From positions 1 to 21,335 of the forward strand of contig NZ_CASEGO010000042.1 of assembly GCF_949287625.1 (NCBI RefSeq): a DNA stretch of 21,335 bases, in the 5' to 3' direction. The stretch is from an uncultured Brachyspira sp. (GTDB lineage: Bacteria > Spirochaetota > Brachyspiria > Brachyspirales > Brachyspiraceae). This document shows, piece after piece, positions 1 through 7,634 of the stretch (its first letter is position 1; each line of letters begins with the position of its first letter). Below the pieces are notes generated by a model, which did no database searches, was not told the DNA's origin, and was given only the letters and a program-made list of their open reading frames with translations. Made by a program: the position numbers and the translations under genes.

Positions 1-2
1 TA

Positions 3-62
3 GGTATTCCTTTTGGTTTATTTGTAGCAATTATAAATTATAAGGAATACCATCTTTTTTTT
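3..62 (+). terminator. Intrinsic terminator of a gene to the left of the window
   Basis: A perfect 10-base inverted repeat (GGTATTCCTT at 3-12, AAGGAATACC at 42-51) is followed by a T-run at 53-62. The 29-base loop is longer than usual but contains its own small palindrome (TTATAAATTATA). This is the form of a Rho-independent terminator for plus-strand transcription entering from the left edge. Confidence 0.7.
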
Positions 63-381
63 AAACTAAAAGTGTGCAATATCTATGGCTCTTAAACAAA
101 TAAACTATTAAAATTATTTGTCAAGTACTTTTGAAACAAGTCTACTCTAATTAATAAGCAATTATACTATTTTTTATTTATGGTGTTTTTATTTTTTATA
201 AGTATGGATTTGATTTTATTAGCCATAGAATCTATTTTTATATTCAACAAATTAACTTATTTTACCTAGCTTCATAAAATACCTGATATATTAAATACGT
301 CTAACAGCACTTATATATGAAAGTATTATTTAATAATTTATCTTACATATAAAATATAATTAGTATGATTTTTTGGCTGTA
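63..381. other. AT-rich intergenic stretch, no gene seen
   Basis: About 320 bases between the left-edge terminator and the 3' end of the minus-strand YqeC-MocA gene. I see no convincing coding frame, RNA gene or long repeat. The composition is almost entirely A and T, with stop codons in all frames. Confidence 0.6.
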
Positions 382-1566
382 TTAGTTTAAATCTTCTCTA
401 GTATCTATATCTTTTAATTTATTTTCATCTATAGTATAGAAAAAACAATCATCTATATTCTTTTTAATAATTTTTAAAGCTCCGTTGTTATACTCTAAAC
501 TCAAAATATCATTAATATATTTTGATGAAAACACTGCAGGATTTGAAGGTCTTTCTCCTGTAAACATAGCTCCTATATTTTTACGGCTATAATAAAAATA
601 TTTAAGCATATTAAAAATATCATAACTTTCTAAAATAGGCATATCGCATACAAAAAAAGCAAATGAATCAGAATTAATTTTGACAGCCTCATTAATTCCA
701 ATTTTTATAGAAGAGCTTATACCTTCATTATGATTATCATTATATACTGAAATATAATCTTTATTTTCAAATGATTTATTTATTATCTCATCATATATAC
801 TTACTGCTATTACAGAAGTTTCTATATTTTTTAAATTATCATCTTCTTTAAATAGTTTTTTTACATCTGATATTTTATTAATAGTATTTTCAAATAAGGT
901 TTTATTATTTAGAGTTTTAAACTTATGAATTAATTTATTACCGTTAAAACGTTTACTATTTCCGGAAGCTAATATAATAAAAGCAGTCTTTTTATATGTA
1001 ATACTATTATTCTTTGTGAAATCATTTAAATATAAACTTATATTATTACATTTATTTTTAAGTTTATTAATATAATATTTATTTGCGATATATTTAATAG
1101 TTTCCAAATCTACTATCTTTTCACTGTCTATTTCACTGCATAAATTATACCTGAAGCATACCTCTTTAAACTTTCTTTTCAAACTATGAAGCCCCATAAC
1201 TATAACTATTTTCTCTATTTTTCCGTATAAAAAGTCTGGTATAATAGGCTCTTCATCATTTGGTATTTTTATTGGATAATACTTTGCTCCGTCTGCCTCT
1301 ATCAAAACAATATCAGCAAAATCAACAGCATTTTTTAATTCATTATCTCCTGCATACATAAGTTTTTTATCATCATACTCTTTTCCTAGTACAATAATAT
1401 TATCATTGTCAAAAGAATGTGAATCTATTGTTTCTGTATATTTTTTAGGTTTAAAAATTTTTGCTGTTGTTGTTATAACTGCTTTTTTATCTTTGTAACT
1501 TTCTGATAATATTTTTATATATGATGTCTTTCCTCCAGCACCGCATACAACAATAACTTTAGACAT
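382..1566 (-). CDS. YqeC-like / MocA-like fusion: molybdenum-hydroxylase cofactor accessory protein
   Basis: Two domains are visible in the 394 residues. Residues 1 to about 185 match the YqeC family (putative selenium-dependent hydroxylase accessory protein): P-loop GAGGKTS at 9-15, TTTAKIF at 32-38 and EADGAK at 90-95, followed by the family's EP-I-P segment. Residues about 194-394 match MobA/MocA-like nucleotidyltransferases: LASGNSKRFNGNK at 199-211 is the nucleotide-binding signature, CDMPIL at 307-312 holds the metal-binding Asp, and the protein ends in DIDTREDL, a typical MocA tail. MocA proteins transfer CMP to molybdopterin for xanthine-dehydrogenase-type enzymes, so the fusion probably matures a molybdenum/selenium hydroxylase; no such enzyme is in the window. 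It starts 7 bases after the upstream transporter stop, so the two are probably co-transcribed. AGGT in the end of that gene may serve as its ribosome binding site. The domain calls are firm; the substrate is inferred. Confidence 0.85.
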   Translation of the reverse strand: MSKVIVVCGAGGKTSYIKILSESYKDKKAVITTTAKIFKPKKYTETIDSHSFDNDNIIVLGKEYDDKKLMYAGDNELKNAVDFADIVLIEADGAKYYPIKIPNDEEPIIPDFLYGKIEKIVIVMGLHSLKRKFKEVCFRYNLCSEIDSEKIVDLETIKYIANKYYINKLKNKCNNISLYLNDFTKNNSITYKKTAFIILASGNSKRFNGNKLIHKFKTLNNKTLFENTINKISDVKKLFKEDDNLKNIETSVIAVSIYDEIINKSFENKDYISVYNDNHNEGISSSIKIGINEAVKINSDSFAFFVCDMPILESYDIFNMLKYFYYSRKNIGAMFTGERPSNPAVFSSKYINDILSLEYNNGALKIIKKNIDDCFFYTIDENKLKDIDTREDLN

Positions 1567-1573
1567 AATATTA

Positions 1574-3328
1574 TTAACCTATAGTTACATCGCTTGTAGG
1601 CAAATCTATTATTCCATATTTTCCCTGATTAATAGAACCTACACTCATAAATATAGTAAGATATCCTACACGTCCTATAAACATCAAGAGTATAAGTATT
1701 AATTTACTCCATATTGTAACTGTAGGAGTTATACCCAAAGAAAGTCCAACTGTACTTATAGCCGATACTGCTTCAAAAAGTATAGGCATCATGGTTTTTG
1801 ATTTTTCTATATAAAACATAATAAATGAGGCAAGCACTGAAATACTTATAGCAAGCGTAACTATAGCAACAGATTTATTAACTGTATCATTTTTTATTTT
1901 TCTGCCATTAACTACAATATATGGTCTGTTAAAAATTGCAGCAATTACTGAAAACATAAATACAAATAATGTAGTAGTTTTTACTCCTCCTCCAGTACTG
2001 TTTGGGGAAGCACCTACAAACATCAAAAATATAACTACTCCTATAGTAACCGTACTCATAGAATTATACGCTATAGTTTCAAAACCTGCTGTTCTAGGAC
2101 TTACACTTTGAAATAGTGAAACTAATATTTTTTCTTTTAGAGGCAAATCCTTTAAAGAATTTGAATATTCGTTAAAAAATATAAAAACACTTCCTACTAT
2201 TATTAAGATAACACTTGTATATATAACTATTCTAGCCTGAACATCAAATACATATCTTTTACCCTTTATCTTATTAATTACAGCCCTTGACACTGTAAGC
2301 ATTACTGGATATCCTATACCTCCAAGAGTTATAAGAAGCATAATAGTAACATTAACTATGATATTGGCAGAATACTGATGAAGATTGTCTGTATAAAGAG
2401 AAAATCCTGCATTACAAAAGGCACTTATAGAGTGAAATACAGAAGAAAATATACGCATTCCTAATTTGCTGTCAGTTTCCATAACAGTAAATAAAGAAAC
2501 AGCTCCTAATAATTCTATAAAAAATGTTGATAAAAATATTACTTTTACAGTTGATTGTATAATGTCTTTATTTTGAGTATTAAACATTTCTAAAGTTCTA
2601 ACTCTATCCTGAACGCTTCCTTTATTTACCGAAAACAAAAGCACTATCGCCGATATGGACATAATACCAAGCCCGCCTATTTGTATGAGAGTTATTAATA
2701 CAATCTGACCGAAAAATGTAAACTCTTTGGATATATCTATAACACTAAGTCCAGTAACGCATACGGCACTTGTTGCTGTAAATAAAGCATCAACAAATGA
2801 TAACTTACCGCCTACTGTACTTAAAGGAAGATATAATAATAAACTGCCTAATGTGATAACAAATATAAAAGAAGCTATAATCATCTGATATAATGTAAAC
2901 TTAGAATATGAAAGCCTAAGCCAATTTATAACTATAACCAAAAAGAAAAGTATTGACCCTGCTATAGTCCATATTATTCTATTTGCATATATATCATAGT
3001 ATTTTTTGCTGAAAAAATTAAGAAGTAAAAGTCCTATAAGCTGAATGATGGGAACTACTATATAAAGTTTTCTAGGTGCTATTCTTATTTGATCTATAAG
3101 TATAAAAACAAAACAAACAGTAATAACATTAATTATTTTATCATAATTAGCTATATAAAAATTATCAGTATTAACCTGTCTTATCTGCATAAGAAGAACA
3201 AATATTGAAAATATAGAACCTGTTATTGCTACTAGATTTGATACTCTTCTAAAAAACTCATCTATAGTCTGTATTATATTTTTATTATTATTTATATTAT
3301 CTGTTCTATTATTAAATATATTTTTCAT
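1574..3328 (-). CDS. TrkH/KtrB-family potassium uptake channel subunit
   Basis: Integral membrane K+ translocating subunit of the Trk/Ktr superfamily, 584 residues. The four pore-loop filter sequences, each with the key glycine, are visible: VTGLS (191-195), NAGFS (306-310), TAGFE (413-417) and TVGLS (526-530). The glycine-rich intramembrane gating loop of the third repeat is at 439-451 (GASPNSTGGGVKT), and a conserved Arg lies in the last helix (IGRVG, 551-555). The first 140 or so residues add roughly four hydrophobic segments before the conserved core, which makes it longer than ordinary KtrB (about 450). Such N-terminal extensions occur in some TrkH-type proteins. No RCK-domain partner (TrkA/KtrA) is encoded nearby, so it presumably pairs with one elsewhere. 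The ribosome binding site is weak. First gene of a two-gene unit with the YqeC-MocA fusion. Confidence 0.92.
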   Translation of the reverse strand: MKNIFNNRTDNINNNKNIIQTIDEFFRRVSNLVAITGSIFSIFVLLMQIRQVNTDNFYIANYDKIINVITVCFVFILIDQIRIAPRKLYIVVPIIQLIGLLLLNFFSKKYYDIYANRIIWTIAGSILFFLVIVINWLRLSYSKFTLYQMIIASFIFVITLGSLLLYLPLSTVGGKLSFVDALFTATSAVCVTGLSVIDISKEFTFFGQIVLITLIQIGGLGIMSISAIVLLFSVNKGSVQDRVRTLEMFNTQNKDIIQSTVKVIFLSTFFIELLGAVSLFTVMETDSKLGMRIFSSVFHSISAFCNAGFSLYTDNLHQYSANIIVNVTIMLLITLGGIGYPVMLTVSRAVINKIKGKRYVFDVQARIVIYTSVILIIVGSVFIFFNEYSNSLKDLPLKEKILVSLFQSVSPRTAGFETIAYNSMSTVTIGVVIFLMFVGASPNSTGGGVKTTTLFVFMFSVIAAIFNRPYIVVNGRKIKNDTVNKSVAIVTLAISISVLASFIMFYIEKSKTMMPILFEAVSAISTVGLSLGITPTVTIWSKLILILLMFIGRVGYLTIFMSVGSINQGKYGIIDLPTSDVTIG

Positions 3329-3538
3329 AACTAATCTTTATTTTTGTAGTATTAGTATTTTAATATATATTGAATTATATGTAAATATGTAATTTCATTT
3401 TTTATTGTTCAAGAGACATAGATATTATTTATAAAATTAAGTTACAGCAAACTAAAAGAAATACATATGCAGCAATATAATACTATTTGTTTAGTTTAAG
3501 AAAATAAATAATAATTAAATGTAATATAAATATTATTA

Positions 3539-3566
3539 TTGATTTATTTTTTGCATGCTGTATATT
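3539..3566 (+). promoter_or_regulatory. Candidate promoter of the DegT aminotransferase gene
   Basis: TTGATT at 3539-3544, a 16-base spacer, and TATATT at 3561-3566; another TATAAT lies at 3568-3573. The site is in the 289-base divergent gap between the potassium transporter and the aminotransferase, about 50 bases before the start codon. In DNA this AT-rich a chance match is easy. Confidence 0.35.
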
Positions 3567-3617
3567 ATATAATTATGTAAAGTAAACATAATAAAACAAT
3601 ATATAAAGGAAAAACTT

Positions 3618-4829
3618 ATGAATAAATCAATACCATTTTCACCTCCAGATATAACAGACAGTGAAATAGAAGCAGTAGTTAAGGTATTAAAATCAGGCTG
3701 GATAACTACAGGACCAGTTAGTAAAGAGTTTGAGGAAGAACTTTGTAAATATATAGATGTAAAAAGAGTAAAGCTATTATCAAGTGCCACATCCGCTATG
3801 GAGCTTGCATTAAAAATATTTGGGGTAGGCGATGGTGATGAGGTAATAGTTCCAGCTTATACTTATGCTTCAACTGCAAATGCAGCTGTTCATTTAGGAG
3901 CTAAAGTTGTATTTATAGATGCTAAAGATAATGATTTTAATATAGACTTAGAAAAATTAGAAAAAGCTATAACAAATAAAACCAAAGCTGTTATTGCTGT
4001 GGATATTGGAGGAAAACCCTGCGATTATGACGGCATTATTAAAATACTTGAAAATAAAAAAGAATTATTTAATGCTTCAGAAAATAAATATCAAAGAGAA
4101 TTAAAAAGACCATTATTTTTACTTGATGCAGCTCATTCTATAGGTGCTGTTTACAAAGGAAAAAGAACAGGATCTCAGGCTGATTTCAGTTCCTTCTCTT
4201 TTCATGCTGTTAAAAATATTACTACTGCTGAAGGCGGAGCTTTATCTTTTAATGATATAGGAAGTATTAGTGCTGATGAAATATATAAAGAGCTTTCTGT
4301 GTTATCGCTTCATGGACAAAATAAAAGTGCTTTAGATAAAAGTAAAGGCGGCAGAGGGGCTTGGAGATATAGTATTGAATTGGCTGGATATAAAGCTAAT
4401 ATGAGCGATATTCATGCAGCCATCGGTTTATCTCAGCTTAAAAGATACGATTCTATGCTTAATAATAGAAAAAAAATAGTGAGTATTTATAATGAAATTT
4501 TATCTAAAAATAAAAGAATAATACTTCCTAGCTTTAAGGATAGTTTTAGCGAATCATCTTATCATTTATATTTGATTAGAATAAAAGATTATGAAGAAGA
4601 GGATCGTGATTTGCTTATAGATAGAATGTCTGAAATGGGAATAACTTTAAATGTTCATTATCTGCCTCTTCCAGCACAAAAGGCTTATATTGATTTGGGA
4701 TATGATATTAATGATTATAAAAATGCTTTTAATATGTACAAAAATCAAATAACTATTCCATTATATAGTACTTTAAAAGAAGAGGATGCCGTGTATATTG
4801 CCGAAAGTATTATTAGGTATTTGAATTAA
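3618..4829 (+). CDS. DegT/DnrJ/EryC1/StrS-family sugar aminotransferase
   Basis: PLP-dependent enzyme of the DegT/DnrJ/EryC1/StrS family, 403 residues, full length. It normally transfers an amino group to a nucleotide-linked keto-sugar for surface glycan synthesis. Family signatures are the N-terminal SGWITTGP (26-33), AYTYASTANAA (80-90), DAAHSIG (170-176) with the PLP-contacting Asp, FHAVKN (195-200) with Schiff-base Lys199 followed by the Glu-Gly-Gly, and the GYKANMSDIHAAIGL segment (257-271). HYLPL (347-351) is the usual C-terminal motif. The start has a good ribosome binding site (AAAGGA, 8 bases upstream). No other sugar-nucleotide gene is adjacent, so the exact sugar cannot be assigned; perosamine or PseC-type transaminases are possibilities. 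It appears to be a single-gene unit. Confidence 0.9.
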   Translation: MNKSIPFSPPDITDSEIEAVVKVLKSGWITTGPVSKEFEEELCKYIDVKRVKLLSSATSAMELALKIFGVGDGDEVIVPAYTYASTANAAVHLGAKVVFIDAKDNDFNIDLEKLEKAITNKTKAVIAVDIGGKPCDYDGIIKILENKKELFNASENKYQRELKRPLFLLDAAHSIGAVYKGKRTGSQADFSSFSFHAVKNITTAEGGALSFNDIGSISADEIYKELSVLSLHGQNKSALDKSKGGRGAWRYSIELAGYKANMSDIHAAIGLSQLKRYDSMLNNRKKIVSIYNEILSKNKRIILPSFKDSFSESSYHLYLIRIKDYEEEDRDLLIDRMSEMGITLNVHYLPLPAQKAYIDLGYDINDYKNAFNMYKNQITIPLYSTLKEEDAVYIAESIIRYLN

Positions 4830-4840
4830 TTTTTTATTTT

Positions 4841-4869
4841 TTGACAAAATACTATATTTTTAGTATAAT
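4841..4869 (+). promoter_or_regulatory. Consensus sigma-70 promoter directly abutting the collapsed Rpn gene
   Basis: TTGACA at 4841-4846, exactly 17 bases, then TATAAT at 4864-4869: a perfect consensus. The ATG of the Rpn remnant begins at 4876, only 6 bases after the -10 box, so transcription should begin at or next to the A of the ATG. The same arrangement precedes the full-length copy at 19545-19573. Confidence 0.8.
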
Positions 4870-4875
4870 AAAATC

Positions 4876-5098
4876 ATGAAAGAAATTAACAGACTTAATG
4901 ATTTATTTGTGCGATATCTAATTGGTACTGAAGGCGATGAGGATATAAGGCATAGAAATAGGTTTTCAGCAAGGTATGGAAAAAGGTATAGAAAAAGAGA
5001 AATATTCATTGACTAAAAATATGAAAAATAAAAATATGGATATCAATCTTATTAGTGAATTAACAGGACTGAGTATAGAAAAAATAAAAAACTTGTGA
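4876..5098 (+). pseudogene. Rpn-family nuclease gene collapsed by an internal deletion
   Basis: The first 72 bases match the 5' end of the full-length Rpn-family gene at 19582-20475 (MKEINRLNDLFVRYLIGTEG, then DEDI). At about 4947/4948 the sequence jumps to the 3' end of that gene, in a frame ending in ELTGLSIEKIKNL and stop at 5096-5098. Compared with the full copy, about 683 bases (19654-20336) are missing. Since 683 is not a multiple of three, the tail is out of frame with the head; reading from the ATG gives a 46-codon peptide ending at a TAA near 5017. The tail also carries a short extra in-frame repeat (GMEKGIEK instead of GIEK), so it derives from a slightly different copy. The promoter and 3' hairpin remain. 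The nuclease core is entirely lost, so it cannot encode a working enzyme. Confidence 0.88.
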
Positions 5099-5148
5099 GT
5101 GCCTGCCATTTGTAAGAATGGTATGTATTGTTATGAACAAGTTTTTTA
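5085..5148 (+). terminator. Rpn-unit 3' hairpin, copy 1
   Basis: Outer arms TAAAAAACTTGT (5085-5096) and ACAAGTTTTTTA (5137-5148) pair perfectly over 12 bases. Inside, GCCATT (5105-5110) pairs with AATGGT (5117-5122) to form a second stem. The outer stem begins within the last codons and stop codon of the Rpn frame and ends in a T-run, as expected of an intrinsic terminator. The same layout recurs at 20462-20526. Confidence 0.75.
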
Positions 5149-5225
5149 TATATATAAAAAATAGAAAAACTATAAATTAATATATGCAATATAATTAAAA
5201 GTTTATTTAGTTTAAGTAAATAGTT

Positions 5226-5253
5226 TTGATAAATAATAAAATTAGTATATAAT
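5226..5253 (+). promoter_or_regulatory. Promoter of the GH3 gene pair
   Basis: TTGATA at 5226-5231, a 16-base spacer, and TATAAT at 5248-5253. The predicted start of transcription is about 30 bases before the ATG at 5291. Confidence 0.6.
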
Positions 5254-5290
5254 CTGTAGAAATATTATATAAATAAAGCATAATAAAATA

Positions 5291-6256
5291 ATGATTTACA
5301 TTGTTATAATTTCAATATTATTATTAATTTTATTTTTTATTTTTATTTATCTTTATGACAATTTCAATATCGTTTTGAAAAATAATGATAGTAAAGGAAA
5401 CATTGAAAATAAAAAAGAAATACCATTTATAATATCAGTAAAAAATTATGATGATAATTTGATAGATGTAATAAATAAAACAAATATATCAGGCATAATA
5501 ATAAATATAGATAATTTAGATATTGAAAGCCTTGATAAAATAATAAAAAAAATAAAAAGAAAGATTAAAAGAAAAATACTTATAGCAATAGATCAGGATT
5601 ATAAAAACACTTCCAGTATATACTATGATAAGAGGTTTAAAGTTTTTTCAAGTTATATAGGCGAGAGAAAAAGCGAAGATTATGCATACAAAATAGCATA
5701 TGAAAGATCTTCAAAATTAAAGTCGGTAGGCATTAATATGATTTTATCGCCAATATGTAACACATACTGCAATGAAAAATCTCATCTTAAAGAGCATATA
5801 TTTTCAGATGATAAGATACTCGCTTCTAATTTGATATACAGTACAGTAAAAGCATATAAAGATAATGGGCTTATAACGGCATTAAAATATTTTCCAAAAT
5901 ACTATGATGATGAGTTATATATAGATGAAGATACAAATAATAATATAGAAAGTATTATTGATAACAGAGAAACTTTTTTGGCTGGTATAAAGGCTCAGGC
6001 TGATATCATAGTAATGCCTCATATAAAAGATAATTATAAATACAAAGATTTTTTATTTAATAATATGAAGTTTAAAGGCATTATAATGACTGATTATATT
6101 AATAATGATAAAAATATTATTAATTATGCCGTTAATGTACTTTCAAGTAATTATTATAAAGATATAAATAAATTAAAAAATATTATAGAAAATAATATAA
6201 AAGAAACGGATACTGTATTATGTTCAAAGCTGTTAAAATTAATAAAGAAATTGTGA
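5291..6256 (+). CDS. Degenerate GH3 (NagZ-like) membrane-anchored protein, probable pseudoenzyme
   Basis: 321 residues. An uninterrupted hydrophobic segment at 2-22 should anchor it in the membrane, and there is no lipobox Cys. The rest aligns along its length with the adjacent NagZ-like protein: AIDQD (99-103, where the neighbour has SIDQEGG), SVGINMILSPIC (145-156, neighbour DLGINVILGPLC), ITALKYFPKYY (195-205, neighbour ISVLKHFPGHG) and GIIMTDYINN (263-272, neighbour GVIITDDLAM). The conserved HFPGHG substrate motif, the Asp/Asn-Ser-His loop and the second Asp of the TDD motif are all lost, so beta-N-acetylglucosaminidase activity is unlikely. The reading frame is nonetheless intact and translationally linked to the next gene. 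I infer a duplicated NagZ that became a non-catalytic or binding partner. No clear ribosome binding site is visible. Confidence 0.75.
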   Translation: MIYIVIISILLLILFFIFIYLYDNFNIVLKNNDSKGNIENKKEIPFIISVKNYDDNLIDVINKTNISGIIINIDNLDIESLDKIIKKIKRKIKRKILIAIDQDYKNTSSIYYDKRFKVFSSYIGERKSEDYAYKIAYERSSKLKSVGINMILSPICNTYCNEKSHLKEHIFSDDKILASNLIYSTVKAYKDNGLITALKYFPKYYDDELYIDEDTNNNIESIIDNRETFLAGIKAQADIIVMPHIKDNYKYKDFLFNNMKFKGIIMTDYINNDKNIINYAVNVLSSNYYKDINKLKNIIENNIKETDTVLCSKLLKLIKKL

Positions 6257-7323
6257 TGTGTGTATTATATTTATTTATAATATTATTATTTTCGTATGCA
6301 TGCAAAAGTGCCTCAAATGTGCTTAGAGAAAAAGAATATATATTAAAATTAAAAAAAGATTATCCAGAATTATCCTATTATATAGATGAAGTATCTAAAA
6401 TGAGTAAGAAGGAGAGAAGAGGACTTTTACTTATGGTAGGTATAAAAGATAAAGTACTCTCTGAAGAAACTATTAAGACACTTAAAGATAATAATATAAT
6501 GGGAGTAATACTTTTTGATTACAATATAAAAGATGAACAGCAATTAAAGCAATTAACATCTGATTTAAGAAAATATGTTAACTCAAATATGTTAATTTCT
6601 ATAGACCAAGAAGGCGGAGAAGTAAACCGCATAGAGTTTGATACTCTTAAAGATATATCTCCAAAAAATATAGGGGATTCAAACAGTACTGAATATGCAT
6701 ATGATATAGCATACAAAAAATCAAAGTTCTTGCTTGATTTAGGTATTAATGTAATATTAGGACCTTTATGCGATATACCTAGTGATAGTAACTCTTATTT
6801 ATATAATAGAAGTTTTTCTACTAATACAGATATAGCTGCAAAAATGGCAGAGTACACTGTAAAGGCTCAGAGAGATGCAGGAATCATAAGCGTATTAAAA
6901 CATTTTCCAGGTCATGGAGATACTGCTGTTAATTCTCATGATGATTTTCCTATAATAGATAAAACTACTAATGAACTTTTTTTAAAAGAGTTTGTTCCTT
7001 TTAAAAGAGCAATAGATGCGGGAGCTGAAATGGTTTTGGCAGCACATATAAAAAATAAATATATAGATAGTGAAAAGCCTGCCAGCATGTCAAGAGAATA
7101 TTCTTATATACTAGAAAAAGAATTAGGCTTTAATGGAGTTATTATTACAGATGATTTAGCTATGACTGGCGATATAGACAAGGGTATTAATTTTGGTATA
7201 AACTTGATTAGTAATTTATATGAGAATGTAGAATATATGTTTGAAGATATAGACGCGGATATTCTTTCATGTGCGAGAGTTCTAAAGATGGCTTCAGAAA
7301 ATATACTTTCTTCCCGCACATAA
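6220..7323 (+). CDS. GH3 beta-N-acetylhexosaminidase (NagZ-like), predicted lipoprotein
   Basis: 367 residues. GH3 N-terminal-domain enzymes of this type remove N-acetylglucosamine from muropeptides or other beta-GlcNAc compounds. Visible motifs are SIDQEGGEVNR (127-137), LGINVILGPLCD (174-185), KHFPGHGDT (227-235), SH with catalytic His240 and TDDLAM (310-315) with the nucleophile Asp. The residue before Ser-His is Asn238, where the dyad Asp is usual. The N-terminus has a charged stretch, a hydrophobic core and FSYAC ending at Cys28, a loose spirochaetal lipobox, which suggests an extracytoplasmic lipoprotein. The ATG at 6220 overlaps the upstream gene by 37 bases. An in-frame ATG at 6256 overlaps that gene's TGA (TGATG) and is a good alternative for coupled translation, but it would lose the charged n-region. 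The 3' end meets an IS630-type remnant on the other strand. Confidence 0.85.
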   Translation: MFKAVKINKEIVMCVLYLFIILLFSYACKSASNVLREKEYILKLKKDYPELSYYIDEVSKMSKKERRGLLLMVGIKDKVLSEETIKTLKDNNIMGVILFDYNIKDEQQLKQLTSDLRKYVNSNMLISIDQEGGEVNRIEFDTLKDISPKNIGDSNSTEYAYDIAYKKSKFLLDLGINVILGPLCDIPSDSNSYLYNRSFSTNTDIAAKMAEYTVKAQRDAGIISVLKHFPGHGDTAVNSHDDFPIIDKTTNELFLKEFVPFKRAIDAGAEMVLAAHIKNKYIDSEKPASMSREYSYILEKELGFNGVIITDDLAMTGDIDKGINFGINLISNLYENVEYMFEDIDADILSCARVLKMASENILSSRT

Positions 7324-7337
7324 AATTATCATTCATT

Positions 7338-7634
7338 TTAATTGGCCTGTTTCTTTTTTCTATTGCTGTTTGGATTTCGCTTATAAGTCAGCGTTTCATC
7401 TAATCCTGATTTTACATACTCATTAATAATATTTACTACAGTATGATATGTAACATTGTATTGTTTAGCAATATCAGTATGAGTAAGCCCTGTGTTTTTC
7501 TTATCGTCTAAAGCAAGAATGATATTTGCCCTAGAGATAAGTCTTTTAGATTTTCCTTCCTTCTTAATGAATTCTTTGATTTTTTCCTTTTCCTCTTCAC
7601 TTAAGGATATCATATGTTTAGTTGTTATACTCAT
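7338..7634 (-). pseudogene. IS630-type transposase N-terminal HTH fragment
   Basis: 98 residues resembling the N-terminal DNA-binding part of IS630/Tc1-type transposases: a helical LSEEEKEKIKEF start, RANIILALDD (35-44), then a helix-turn-helix around HTDIAKQYNVTYHTVVNIINEY (the recognition helix is the second half), and NPNSNRK near the end. The DDE catalytic domain that should follow is absent; the frame stops 15 bases before the end of the NagZ-like gene. The end of the frame contains AAAAAAG (in AGAAAAAAGAAA), the kind of slippery run used for frameshifting between orfA and orfB in some IS630 elements, but no second frame follows. A very good ribosome binding site (AGGAGG, complement of 7640-7645) sits 5 bases upstream, so the fragment may still be translated as a small DNA-binding protein. 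No terminal inverted repeats were found. Confidence 0.65.
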
